A stretch of 64,000 nt of DNA from Lachnospiraceae bacterium (GTDB taxonomy: Bacteria > Bacillota > Clostridia > Lachnospirales > Lachnospiraceae). The translations under genes and the position numbers were made by a program. Numbering within the stretch: position 1 is the first letter of the stretch; every line of letters starts with the position of its first letter. Below the pieces are notes generated by a model that had not been told where the DNA came from, ran no database searches, and saw nothing but the letters and a program-made list of their open reading frames with translations. Of the stretch, positions 36,393-44,845 are shown one piece after another. The stretch lies in the NCBI GenBank assembly GCA_902363135.1, contig CABIZF010000001.1, forward strand, positions 248,001-312,000, read 5' to 3'.

Positions 36393-36930
36393 ATTGAAAT
36401 CCCTCCTTTTCCAGTATTGCCTTCAGGCTCTGCTTTCCGCGGTAGATCAGATTCGTGATCTGCCGCTCATTTTTATTCATGACCTGAGCTGCCATGTGGT
36501 AGCTCATATCTTCAAAGTAGACGAGATAGAGTGCCTCCCGGTACTCCGGCTTCAGCTTAGCCAGTGCGTCATAGAGCTGATGGCGCCGTTCATTTTCAAA
36601 AAATGGAGTCTCGGCGAGCGCACCACCCGAGAGCTCAAACGGAAGATCGTCAAAAAGAATCAGATGAAGCCTGCGCCGTCTTTGATGGCGCAGGGCGAGG
36701 TTCCGGCCGATTTTATAAAGATAGGCACGAAAGCAGCCGGCTTCCCGGATCGGGCGTGGACGCGCAAACAGTCGTGCGAATGCTTCGATCATTAGATCCT
36801 CCGACTCATGGATGTCATGCAGATAGCCGTTGATGTAGAGCATCAGTGCGTCGCTGTGGGTCTGCACGAGCAGATCGGCTGCGGCCGTATCGTTGTCAAG
36901 ATAACGCTGGTAGAGCTCTTCATCGGTCAT
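36379..36930 (-). CDS. sigma-70 family (ECF-type) RNA polymerase sigma factor
   Basis: A 183-residue protein with region 2 (about 5-80; INGYLHDIHESEDLMIEAFAR and CFRAYLYKIGRNLALRHQRR) and region 4 (about 115-170; LKPEYREALYLVYFEDMSYH, then NKNERQITNLIYRGKQSLK). It recruits RNA polymerase to stress-specific promoters. The start at 36930 has GGGAGG at 7-8 bases. It is the first gene of a five-gene operon that includes PrsW. Confidence 0.9.
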   Translation of the reverse strand: MTDEELYQRYLDNDTAAADLLVQTHSDALMLYINGYLHDIHESEDLMIEAFARLFARPRPIREAGCFRAYLYKIGRNLALRHQRRRRLHLILFDDLPFELSGGALAETPFFENERRHQLYDALAKLKPEYREALYLVYFEDMSYHMAAQVMNKNERQITNLIYRGKQSLKAILEKEGFQYADK

Positions 36931-37012
36931 GTGCATCCCTCCCGTTTTCCGCTGCTTTCTCATGTCTGACCGGCCTCACGCGTGTTTCATCTGAACGTGA
37001 TACCTTTCAGCT

Positions 37013-37041
37013 ATTATAGTCGATCTTTTGTGGAGAGACAA
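37013..37041 (-). promoter_or_regulatory. promoter of the sigma/PrsW operon
   Basis: On the minus strand TTGTCT and TATAAT with a 17-base spacer. It looks like a housekeeping promoter rather than an ECF promoter. Confidence 0.65.
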
Positions 37042-37058
37042 CCCGCGTAAAAAAATTT

Positions 37059-37087
37059 TTGACGGATTTTGTGAGATGTGCTATACT
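37059..37087 (+). promoter_or_regulatory. promoter of the Pel-like operon
   Basis: TTGACG and TATACT with a 17-base spacer, 34 bases upstream of the first gene and divergent from the sigma operon promoter only 18 bases away. Confidence 0.7.
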
Positions 37088-37120
37088 TCGGACGAAAATT
37101 GCGCAAAAGGCAGGGGCGTT

Positions 37121-39247
37121 ATGAGAGTATTACTGGTTGGCAATACGGGATATATTACGGAAAGATTTATGGAAGAGGCATTTCCGGAGTGTCAGGCGCT
37201 GATCCTCGGGGATGCACAGGTGCGGACGAACCGGAAAAAGGGAATTGTACACCGGCCGTTTCCGGAAGAGGAGGCAGAGCTTGGTGATCTGTTTCTGACT
37301 TATGAATTTGAAGAGGTCGTGTACTTTTCCAATTATCTGACGTTTCACGGCAGTACGGAAGGAGAGGCAGAGAAGCTGCGCAGAGTGCTGCAGTACTGCA
37401 AAGGAGACCGGGAGGTCCGGATTCTTTATCTGACCGGACCGGAGGGTATGTATGATACGGTGACCGGAAAGACCCTGCTCGTCTGTGAGGCGGAGGAGCT
37501 GTGTCGGAAGTATGCGGCCCTGCACGGAATTTCGGTGACAACGGTCCGTATGCCGTATCTGTATTCCGGTACCTGTAAGAAGGACTATCTGTTTCGGCTG
37601 TTTGAGGAGATGGAGGAAAAGAGCCGAATCGTATTTCAGGAGAGTCCGGAGCAGGGGATGTTTTTTTTAAGTCTTCTGGATCTGGCAGAGCTGCTCTACA
37701 AGCTGACGGATGACTGGGAGAATGCCGAAACAGCCTGGAACATTCCGGATGTCTTTCATCTGACCTTTTATGATCTGGAAAAGGAGCTTCGGAAGCTGAA
37801 CCGGTCTGTACAAATGGAATGGAGAAAAGAGGCGGTGGCAGAGCAGGTGGCTCCAGATGATAAAAAGGTGCGTTACCGGTATGGCTGGTTTCCAAAAATT
37901 TCCATACTGGAGGAGCTGCCGGAGCTGTATACACAGTTTTTGGAAAAGACAAAGCGACAGCCGGGGTATGCAGCGCGGCTTATGCAGATCGCAGGCCGGC
38001 ATAAGAGGCTCTGGCAGATCGCGGAATTTGCAGCCGGGAGCCTGTTTTTTGAGGGGTTGATCCGGATGACGGGCAACAGTGCGCAGTTCAGAATGATTGA
38101 TCTGCGGCTCGTATGCATCGTGCTCTTTGGCAGTCTCTACGGGATCAACTATGGAATCGCGGCAGCGGCGGTCGAGACATTTTCTTTACTGGCGGCGTAT
38201 CAGGAGCAGGGGACGGGCTGGCAGACGCTGTTCTATGAGCCGTCAAACTGGCTTCCGTTTATTTTTTATTTTGCCGTCGGCTCGATCTGCGGCTATGTGC
38301 GGATGAAGAACCTGGAAAATGATGTTTTTATCCGCAGTGAGAGCCGTCAGATGGAAGAAAAATTTCTGTTTATGCGGGAGCTGTATCAGGACACATTGCA
38401 GGATAAGCGGATGTATAAAAAGCAGATACTCGGAAGCCGTGACAGCTTCGGTAAGATTTTTGATATCACAAGGAAGCTGGATATCGTGCAGCCACAGGAG
38501 CTGTATATTGAGACATTGCAGGTCATGGAAGAGGTGCTGGAAAATAAGAGCTTTGCATTTTATTCCGTCCGGAAAAATAATGGCTTTGGCAGACTGGAGA
38601 TCGCATCAAGGGAAATGCAGGGGAGCTTTCCAAATTCGATTCAGATCACAGATTTCAGGGAGGCTATGGAGACACTGGAAAAAGGTGAGGTATGGGCAAA
38701 CCGCAGTCTGCTGGAGGGCTATCCTGCCTATCTGGCGGGGATCCGCCGAAACGGTGAACTTGTAATGCTGATCTTCATACAGGAGGCGGACAGCGGGCAG
38801 ATGACACTCTACTATCTGAATCTGTTTAAGATCCTCTGCGGATTGGTTGAGACGGCGCTGCTGCGTGCGATGGACTATCAGGATGCAATCGAATACCGGC
38901 AGTACCTTCCGGATACACATGTTCTGAAAACAGAGTTCTTTGTGGAGCGTCTCAGACTCTGCCACACGATGCGGGAAAAGCATCTGGCTTCCTACGTGCT
39001 GCTGGCACTTGACCATCCGGGAATGTCGTTGCCGCAGGCAGATGCAAAGCTGCAGAGGCTGGTGCGCGGAAATGATGTCTGGGGTATCTCAGAGGACCGG
39101 GAGCTGTACCTGATCCTGTCACAGATGGATGAGGCGTCACAGCCGATCGTTTTGGAGAGACTGACCCATGCAGGCTTTCTGTGCAGAGTCATTGATGAGC
39201 AACAGCAGTCTGGGGCGGTGGATCAGGAGAAGGGAAGGGAAATGTGA
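37121..39247 (+). CDS. fusion of PelX-like epimerase and PelD-like c-di-GMP receptor
   Basis: A 708-residue protein. Residues 1-290 resemble an NAD-dependent sugar epimerase (VLLVGNTGYITERFMEE), but the YxxxK catalytic pair is not evident (LLVCEAEELC instead), so it may be degenerate. Then come about four membrane segments (about 310-410), a coiled linker, a GAF-like domain and a degenerate GGDEF-like end, as in PelD. The RGND near residue 649, followed by an Arg about 31 residues later, resembles the c-di-GMP-binding RxxD/R site of PelD; this is inferred from memory of PelD. The start at 37121 was chosen for family fit. First gene of a nine-gene operon. Confidence 0.8.
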   Translation: MRVLLVGNTGYITERFMEEAFPECQALILGDAQVRTNRKKGIVHRPFPEEEAELGDLFLTYEFEEVVYFSNYLTFHGSTEGEAEKLRRVLQYCKGDREVRILYLTGPEGMYDTVTGKTLLVCEAEELCRKYAALHGISVTTVRMPYLYSGTCKKDYLFRLFEEMEEKSRIVFQESPEQGMFFLSLLDLAELLYKLTDDWENAETAWNIPDVFHLTFYDLEKELRKLNRSVQMEWRKEAVAEQVAPDDKKVRYRYGWFPKISILEELPELYTQFLEKTKRQPGYAARLMQIAGRHKRLWQIAEFAAGSLFFEGLIRMTGNSAQFRMIDLRLVCIVLFGSLYGINYGIAAAAVETFSLLAAYQEQGTGWQTLFYEPSNWLPFIFYFAVGSICGYVRMKNLENDVFIRSESRQMEEKFLFMRELYQDTLQDKRMYKKQILGSRDSFGKIFDITRKLDIVQPQELYIETLQVMEEVLENKSFAFYSVRKNNGFGRLEIASREMQGSFPNSIQITDFREAMETLEKGEVWANRSLLEGYPAYLAGIRRNGELVMLIFIQEADSGQMTLYYLNLFKILCGLVETALLRAMDYQDAIEYRQYLPDTHVLKTEFFVERLRLCHTMREKHLASYVLLALDHPGMSLPQADAKLQRLVRGNDVWGISEDRELYLILSQMDEASQPIVLERLTHAGFLCRVIDEQQQSGAVDQEKGREM

Positions 39248-40137
39248 TGCAGTGGAAAATCGAGCTTTTGCTTTTGCTGCTGCATGCGATTTGCTGCGTC
39301 GCAGTCTGGCTCGGGATCCGGACGCAGGTGCTGAAGGTAAAGAAGTATCTGATGTTTCCGGTGATCTTTGTTCCGTTCTGGGGCGTGCTCTGTGTGCTTT
39401 TGCTGCACTTTCAGATCTGTGGCGGGGCAGACAATGTCCGGCAGGCGGGTGTGGAAAAGCTGAAGGTAAAGGAAGAGCTGTATAAAAATATATTTGTAAC
39501 ACAGGATGCCAGTGAGCAGATTGTGCCGCTGGAGGATGCGCTGCTTTTGAATCAGCCGGGCGTGCGGCGAGAGCTGATTATGGACGTACTCAATGACGAT
39601 CCGGGTGAGTATATGGAGCTTTTAAAAAAGGCCCGGATGAATGATGATGTCGAGGTCGTCCACTATGCGATCACAGCGATGGTAGAGCTCTCGAAGGACT
39701 ATGATTACCGTCTGCAGCAGATCGAAAGGCGCTATGCAAGGCAGCCGGAGGATTCGGCTGTTCTGGCTGAATACTGTGATTTTCTGGAGGAGTATCTGGA
39801 ACAGGGAATTCTGGAGGCGCAGATGGAGCAGCTGCAGCGGCGTCAGTTCATCCGGCTTCTGCAAAAGCGCCAGGAGCAAAGACCAAAGCTCCATACGGGA
39901 ATATGCCTGACAGAAAATCTTCTGAAGCTGAAGGAGTACGGGGAGGCATACAAGGAGCTGCAGTTTATGCGAAAGCACTGGTACCGCAGAGAAGAATACT
40001 GGATTTTATATGTGAAATACTGTGCGGAGCAGAGGCTTGGGCGGGAGCTGGCACAGGCGTTAGCAGAGATGAAACGGGAGCATATTTATCTGTCATCAAA
40101 AGGAAAGGAGGCGTTGGCTCTTTGGCTGGATGCATAA
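39247..40137 (+). CDS. PelE-like membrane and TPR protein
   Basis: A 296-residue protein with two N-terminal membrane segments (LLLLLLHAICCVAVWLGI; YLMFPVIFVPFWGVLCVLLL), then an all-helical TPR-like region with many Leu/Glu pairs. This matches the PelE layout, a TPR partner of PelD at the membrane. The ATG at 39247 overlaps the previous stop (TGATG); a GTG at 39244 is a less likely start. Confidence 0.78.
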   Translation: MQWKIELLLLLLHAICCVAVWLGIRTQVLKVKKYLMFPVIFVPFWGVLCVLLLHFQICGGADNVRQAGVEKLKVKEELYKNIFVTQDASEQIVPLEDALLLNQPGVRRELIMDVLNDDPGEYMELLKKARMNDDVEVVHYAITAMVELSKDYDYRLQQIERRYARQPEDSAVLAEYCDFLEEYLEQGILEAQMEQLQRRQFIRLLQKRQEQRPKLHTGICLTENLLKLKEYGEAYKELQFMRKHWYRREEYWILYVKYCAEQRLGRELAQALAEMKREHIYLSSKGKEALALWLDA

Positions 40138-41963
40138 AGGCAATCCGGGAATTCCGGTTTAAGTGGATGATCATAGTGCTGTTTATATTTTTAATGATGG
40201 GGGCTGTGCTGTATGCGGAGCGCAGCGGAATCCGTTATCAGGAGACGGCACGGCAGATCAGCTATATGGAACCGGAGCGGGTCGTGACGGAAAAAGAAGC
40301 CGTAAAGACATGGAAGACGACCTGCCTGGTGCTTACAGACAGTACGCAGGAGGACAGCATGCAGGCACTGCCGGAATTTGAGCGGATGTTTATGGATATG
40401 CGGGTCGGAATCGAGGTGGTGGATGTATCATCACAGGCGCTGCCGGATTTTTCCGCGTATGAGACGGTTGTTGTGCTGCTTACCGATCTGAGTCCGTTGA
40501 AGGAAGAGGTGCTGGCACTCGCTTCGTGGGTGGAGCAGGGCGGAAGCGCTATGTTTGCGCTGACACTGCAGAAGAATACGTATGTGTCACTGATCGAGCA
40601 GAAGCTTGGAATTCTTTCCTCCGGCTATGATAATGTGCTGGTGGACAGCATTTATTTTGAACCGGATTTTCTGCTTGGCGGCGGAGTGTCATATGACGTT
40701 ACAGACGGATATGATTCGGCGTGGGAGGTAGAGCTTGTCGAGCAGGCAAAGGTCTGTGCAAGGGTGAAGGATGCCGCAGGTACACCGCTGATATGGGAAA
40801 CGGATTACGGAAAAGGAAAATTTGTCGTAGATAATTTTGGCCTGTATGAAAAAGCAACGCGTGGTCTTTTTGCAGCTTCCTACAGTCTGCTCACAGATGT
40901 CGGGGTCTATCCGGTGATCAATGGCTCGGTTTTTTATCTGGATGATTTTCCTTCACCGGTGCCATCCGGGGACGGAAAATATGTGAAGCGGGACTACGGT
41001 ACAAGTATCCAGGATTTTTATACAAATATCTGGTGGCCGGATATGCTCGCGCTTGCGGATGAACACGGGGTACGCTATACCGGTGTGATCATCGAGAATT
41101 ACGAGGACGATACGGACGGGACAGTCAAAGCGACGACAGATACCGAGCGGTTCCAGTATTTTGGAAACATGCTGCTGCACCGCGGCGGGGAGCTGGGATA
41201 CCACGGCTACAATCATCAGCCGTTAAGTCTTTCCGATACGGATTATGGAGATGTACTTCCCTATAAGACGTGGGACAGTGTCGATGCGATGGACCGGGCC
41301 GTCACGGAGCTGATAAGCTTTGGAACTGAGATGTTTCCGGGGACGACGATGTCGGTCTATGTGCCGCCATCCAATGTGCTCTCCGAAGAGGGACGGGCTC
41401 TGCTGGCGTCGAAATATCCGCAGATCCGGACGATCGCCAGCAACTATTTTCCCGGAGAGTTCGCATATGTACAGGAATTTGAGGTGGCAGACGACGGGAT
41501 CGTGGAACAGCCACGGATCATTTCAGGGGGCATCATTGACAGCTATATGCAGATGGCGGCTCTCTCGGAGCTGAACATGCACTTTGTCAATACTCACTTT
41601 ATGCATCCGGATGACCTGCTCGATGAAGACCGCGGCGCGGCACTTGGCTGGGAGACTTTAAAGAACCGGTTGGATGAATATATGACCTGGCTGGATACAT
41701 CAGCCCCGTCTCTTCGGAATCTGACCGGGTCTGAGCTTTCCGGTGCGATCCAGCGCTACGGTGGGCTGACAGTGGAAAAGAAGATTACGGATCAGGAGAT
41801 ACGGCTGCAACTCGGAAATCTGTATGATACGGCATATCTGTTCGTTCGGGTAAATGAAGGTACTCCGGGTGACGTGACCGGGGGCAGCCTGACACATCTG
41901 ACGGGGAAGCTGTATCTGCTTTGTGCGGATTCTCCTGAGGTCGTCATACAAGTGGAAAAGTAA
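40122..41963 (+). CDS. DUF2194 polysaccharide-modifying protein (PelA-like position)
   Basis: About 613 residues. One N-terminal membrane anchor (WMIIVLFIFLMMGAVLYAE) places the rest outside the cell. Residues CLVLTDSTQEDS start a ThuA/GATase-like domain, and FYLDDFPSPVPSG with GELGYHGYNHQPLS belong to a deacetylase-like barrel (DUF2194). In the Pel pathway the equivalent PelA deacetylates and trims the polymer. The start is uncertain: TTG at 40122 has AGGAGG 10 bases upstream; ATG at 40167 has none. Confidence 0.75.
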   Translation: MAGCIKAIREFRFKWMIIVLFIFLMMGAVLYAERSGIRYQETARQISYMEPERVVTEKEAVKTWKTTCLVLTDSTQEDSMQALPEFERMFMDMRVGIEVVDVSSQALPDFSAYETVVVLLTDLSPLKEEVLALASWVEQGGSAMFALTLQKNTYVSLIEQKLGILSSGYDNVLVDSIYFEPDFLLGGGVSYDVTDGYDSAWEVELVEQAKVCARVKDAAGTPLIWETDYGKGKFVVDNFGLYEKATRGLFAASYSLLTDVGVYPVINGSVFYLDDFPSPVPSGDGKYVKRDYGTSIQDFYTNIWWPDMLALADEHGVRYTGVIIENYEDDTDGTVKATTDTERFQYFGNMLLHRGGELGYHGYNHQPLSLSDTDYGDVLPYKTWDSVDAMDRAVTELISFGTEMFPGTTMSVYVPPSNVLSEEGRALLASKYPQIRTIASNYFPGEFAYVQEFEVADDGIVEQPRIISGGIIDSYMQMAALSELNMHFVNTHFMHPDDLLDEDRGAALGWETLKNRLDEYMTWLDTSAPSLRNLTGSELSGAIQRYGGLTVEKKITDQEIRLQLGNLYDTAYLFVRVNEGTPGDVTGGSLTHLTGKLYLLCADSPEVVIQVEK

Positions 41964-41976
41964 AGGAGAGGAGCCA

Positions 41977-43380
41977 TTGAAGATCTGTCTTATCCTGGAG
42001 GGGTGCTATCCGTATGTGTTCGGAGGCGTGTCGACATGGATGCACCAGTATATCAATAATATGAAGGAACACGAATTTATCCTGTGGGTCATCGGAGCAA
42101 ATGCGAAGGACCGGGGTAAATTCGTCTATGAGCTCCCGCAAAATGTAACGGCTGTGCACGAAGTCTTTCTGGATGATGCGCTGCATGTAAAGGCATCCGG
42201 AAAAATGCGGCATCGTTTTTCCAAGGAGGAGACGGACAGCCTGCGCGAGCTGATGATCTGCGGACGGCCCGACTGGGAGGTGTTGTTTTCACTGTATCAG
42301 GAGAAACGGCTGAATCCGATGTCATATCTGCAAAGTGAAGAGTTCCTGGACATACTCACAAAGTCCTGTCTGACGCATTATCCGTACATTGCGTTTGCGG
42401 ATGCCTTTCATACGATGCGCTCCATGCTCCTCCCGGTCCTCTACCTGCTCGGAACCGAGGTGCCAAAGGCAGATGTGTATCATGCGATCTGCACCGGGTA
42501 CGGAGGAATGCTGGCCTGCCTCGGCGGGTGGATGTATCAGAAAAAGGTGTTGCTGACCGAGCATGGCATCTATACGCGAGAGCGTGAGGAGGAAATTATC
42601 CGTGCCAAATGGGTCGTCCCGTCATTTAAAAAGCAATGGATTTCATTTTTCTATATGCTCTCCGATATCATTTATCGACGGGCATTTCAGGTCACCTGCC
42701 TCTTTACGAATGCGATGCTGATTCAGATCCAAATGGGCTGTGATGCAAAAAAATGCAGAGTAATTGAAAATGGCATTCACTACGAGAGGCTCTCGCAGAT
42801 CCCATTGAAGCAGGAGGACGGCTGGGTCGACATCGGGGCAGTCGTGCGGCTTGCACCGATCAAGGATATTAAGACGATGATCTATGCCTTTTTTGAGCTG
42901 TCCATGCGAAAGAAAAATGTGCGGCTGCATATCATGGGCGGTGTGGACGATGAAGAATATGCTGCAGAGTGTTATGCGCTGGTGGAGCAGCTGAAGCTGG
43001 AGAATGTGATCTTTACCGGACGCGTGGATATCATCTCCTATATGGAAAAGCTGGACTTTACGATTCTGACGAGTATTTCGGAAGGGCAGCCGCTGTCCGT
43101 GCTGGAGTCGTTTGCGGCTCGGCGTCCGTGTGTGACGACGGATGTCGGCTGCTGTCGGGAGCTCTTAAACGGCAAGCCGGGAGATACGTTCGGGGAGGCA
43201 GGCTACTGTGTGCCGCCGATGTACCGCGAGGGGCTGGCAGCTGCGATGGAGCGTATGTGCGAGTCACGCAGCCTGCGGCTTCGCATGGGAAAAAACGGGC
43301 AGGCGCGGGTAAAGGCGTACTACCGCCAGGAGCGTATGCTTCAAAAATACAGGGAGCTGTATAGGGAGGTGGATGGCTGA
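41977..43380 (+). CDS. pelF: PelF-like glycosyltransferase
   Basis: A 467-residue cytosolic GT4-type glycosyltransferase that would polymerise the Pel-like chain from UDP-sugars. The PelF signature EGCYPYVFGGVSTWMHQ is at the N-terminus, and the GT-B C-domain motif SISEGQPLSVLESFA holds the donor-site Glu. The start is TTG at 41977 behind GGAGAGGAG; the longer frame begins inside the previous gene. It overlaps PelG by one base. Confidence 0.92.
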   Translation: MKICLILEGCYPYVFGGVSTWMHQYINNMKEHEFILWVIGANAKDRGKFVYELPQNVTAVHEVFLDDALHVKASGKMRHRFSKEETDSLRELMICGRPDWEVLFSLYQEKRLNPMSYLQSEEFLDILTKSCLTHYPYIAFADAFHTMRSMLLPVLYLLGTEVPKADVYHAICTGYGGMLACLGGWMYQKKVLLTEHGIYTREREEEIIRAKWVVPSFKKQWISFFYMLSDIIYRRAFQVTCLFTNAMLIQIQMGCDAKKCRVIENGIHYERLSQIPLKQEDGWVDIGAVVRLAPIKDIKTMIYAFFELSMRKKNVRLHIMGGVDDEEYAAECYALVEQLKLENVIFTGRVDIISYMEKLDFTILTSISEGQPLSVLESFAARRPCVTTDVGCCRELLNGKPGDTFGEAGYCVPPMYREGLAAAMERMCESRSLRLRMGKNGQARVKAYYRQERMLQKYRELYREVDG

Positions 43381-44831
43381 TGGCAGGAATCGGATTTGAG
43401 CTGAAAAAGCTGTTTAAACGGCGGGGGCTGTTTGCGGCCTTCCGCGCGTATGGCTATGCCGGTGTCGTATGTACCGGGCCGATGCTGCTCGGAATCGTGC
43501 TGCTGCTCGGCGTCATGTATCTGTGTGATACGACAGGAGCTTCCAGGCAGGAGCGGGAGCTTCTTGTCTGCATGATTACCTATACCCTGCTGGCTTCCTT
43601 GCTTGTGACGAGCTTCCTGTCGATGGTGGTAACGCGGTTTATCGCTGATATGCTGTACGAAGAAAAATACGAGGCCGTGCTGCCGTCCTTCTGGGGATCG
43701 ACCGGGCTGATGCTGATGGCAGGTAGTGTGCTGTACGGTATTTTTCTGATTTTTTCCGGCGCCACACTCATCGAGGGGCTTTTGATGCTCGGGCTGTTCG
43801 GTGAGCTGATCGTCACATGGAATGCGATGAGCTATCTGACAGCGATCAAGGATTACAGAGGGATTTTGCTGTCCTTTACGGCAGCGATCATCATTACATT
43901 CGCGGTGGGATGGCTGCTCTTAAGGCTCGGAGTACCGCATGTCATTGCGCTTCTGGTCGCAGTATCCGTCGGCTACGGCATCATGCTTTTGTGGGATGTC
44001 GTTTTGCTGTACCGATATTTTCCGCAGGGAAGCTTAAGCGCCTTTTTGTTCCTGCGCTGGGTGGATGCCTTTCTTCCGCTGGCGTTTACCGGACTGTTTA
44101 TGAATCTTGGACTGTTCGCGCATCTTGTCATCATGTGGACCGGTCCGATCCGGGTGCAGGTGAAGGGGCTTTTTTACGGAGCGCCGTATCACGACGTCCC
44201 GGCGCTGGTCGCCTTTCTGACGATTCTTGTGACGACAGTCAATTTTGTCGTATCAGTCGAGGTCAATTTTTATCCGAAATACAGGAATTACTACAGCCTG
44301 TTCAACGACGGAGGTGCGATCGGCGATATTATGCAGGCAGGCGAAGAGATGCTGCGGGTGCTTGGCATGGAGCTGAAGTATACGGCGATTAAGCAGCTGC
44401 TTGCGACGGCGCTGGCGATTTCAGTCGGAGGCATCGTGCTGGATTATCTTCCGCTTGGCTTTAATGATCTGATGGACGGGTATTTCCGGACACTCTGTGT
44501 CGGGTACGGAATCTACGCGGTAGCGAATACGATGCTGTTGCTGCTTTTGTATTTTACCGATTACAAAGGTGCGATGGCGGCATCCGGCGTGTTTGCGGCG
44601 CTGACGTCTTTATTTACTGTGATTTCTCTGCGGTTTTCTGAGGTATATTTCGGATTTGGCTTTTTACTTGGGAGCGCTGTGTTTTTTCTGGTCTGTGCGG
44701 TTCGCCTGAACCAGTTTACACGGCGGCTTCCGTATTATATTCTCAGCATCCAGCCGGTCGTGGCAGAGGATCGAACCGGCATTTTCACAGAGCTTGGATG
44801 CTTTCTAGATAAAAAGCTGGAGCATGATTGA
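43380..44831 (+). CDS. pelG: PelG-like exopolysaccharide transporter
   Basis: A 483-residue integral membrane protein with about twelve segments, related to MOP flippases. It starts MAGIGFELKKLFKRRGLF, a typical PelG N-terminus. With PelD, PelE and PelF it forms the inner-membrane synthesis and export complex. The ATG overlaps the PelF stop (TGATG). Confidence 0.92.
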   Translation: MAGIGFELKKLFKRRGLFAAFRAYGYAGVVCTGPMLLGIVLLLGVMYLCDTTGASRQERELLVCMITYTLLASLLVTSFLSMVVTRFIADMLYEEKYEAVLPSFWGSTGLMLMAGSVLYGIFLIFSGATLIEGLLMLGLFGELIVTWNAMSYLTAIKDYRGILLSFTAAIIITFAVGWLLLRLGVPHVIALLVAVSVGYGIMLLWDVVLLYRYFPQGSLSAFLFLRWVDAFLPLAFTGLFMNLGLFAHLVIMWTGPIRVQVKGLFYGAPYHDVPALVAFLTILVTTVNFVVSVEVNFYPKYRNYYSLFNDGGAIGDIMQAGEEMLRVLGMELKYTAIKQLLATALAISVGGIVLDYLPLGFNDLMDGYFRTLCVGYGIYAVANTMLLLLLYFTDYKGAMAASGVFAALTSLFTVISLRFSEVYFGFGFLLGSAVFFLVCAVRLNQFTRRLPYYILSIQPVVAEDRTGIFTELGCFLDKKLEHD

Positions 44832-44845
44832 AAGGAGATGGAAGA

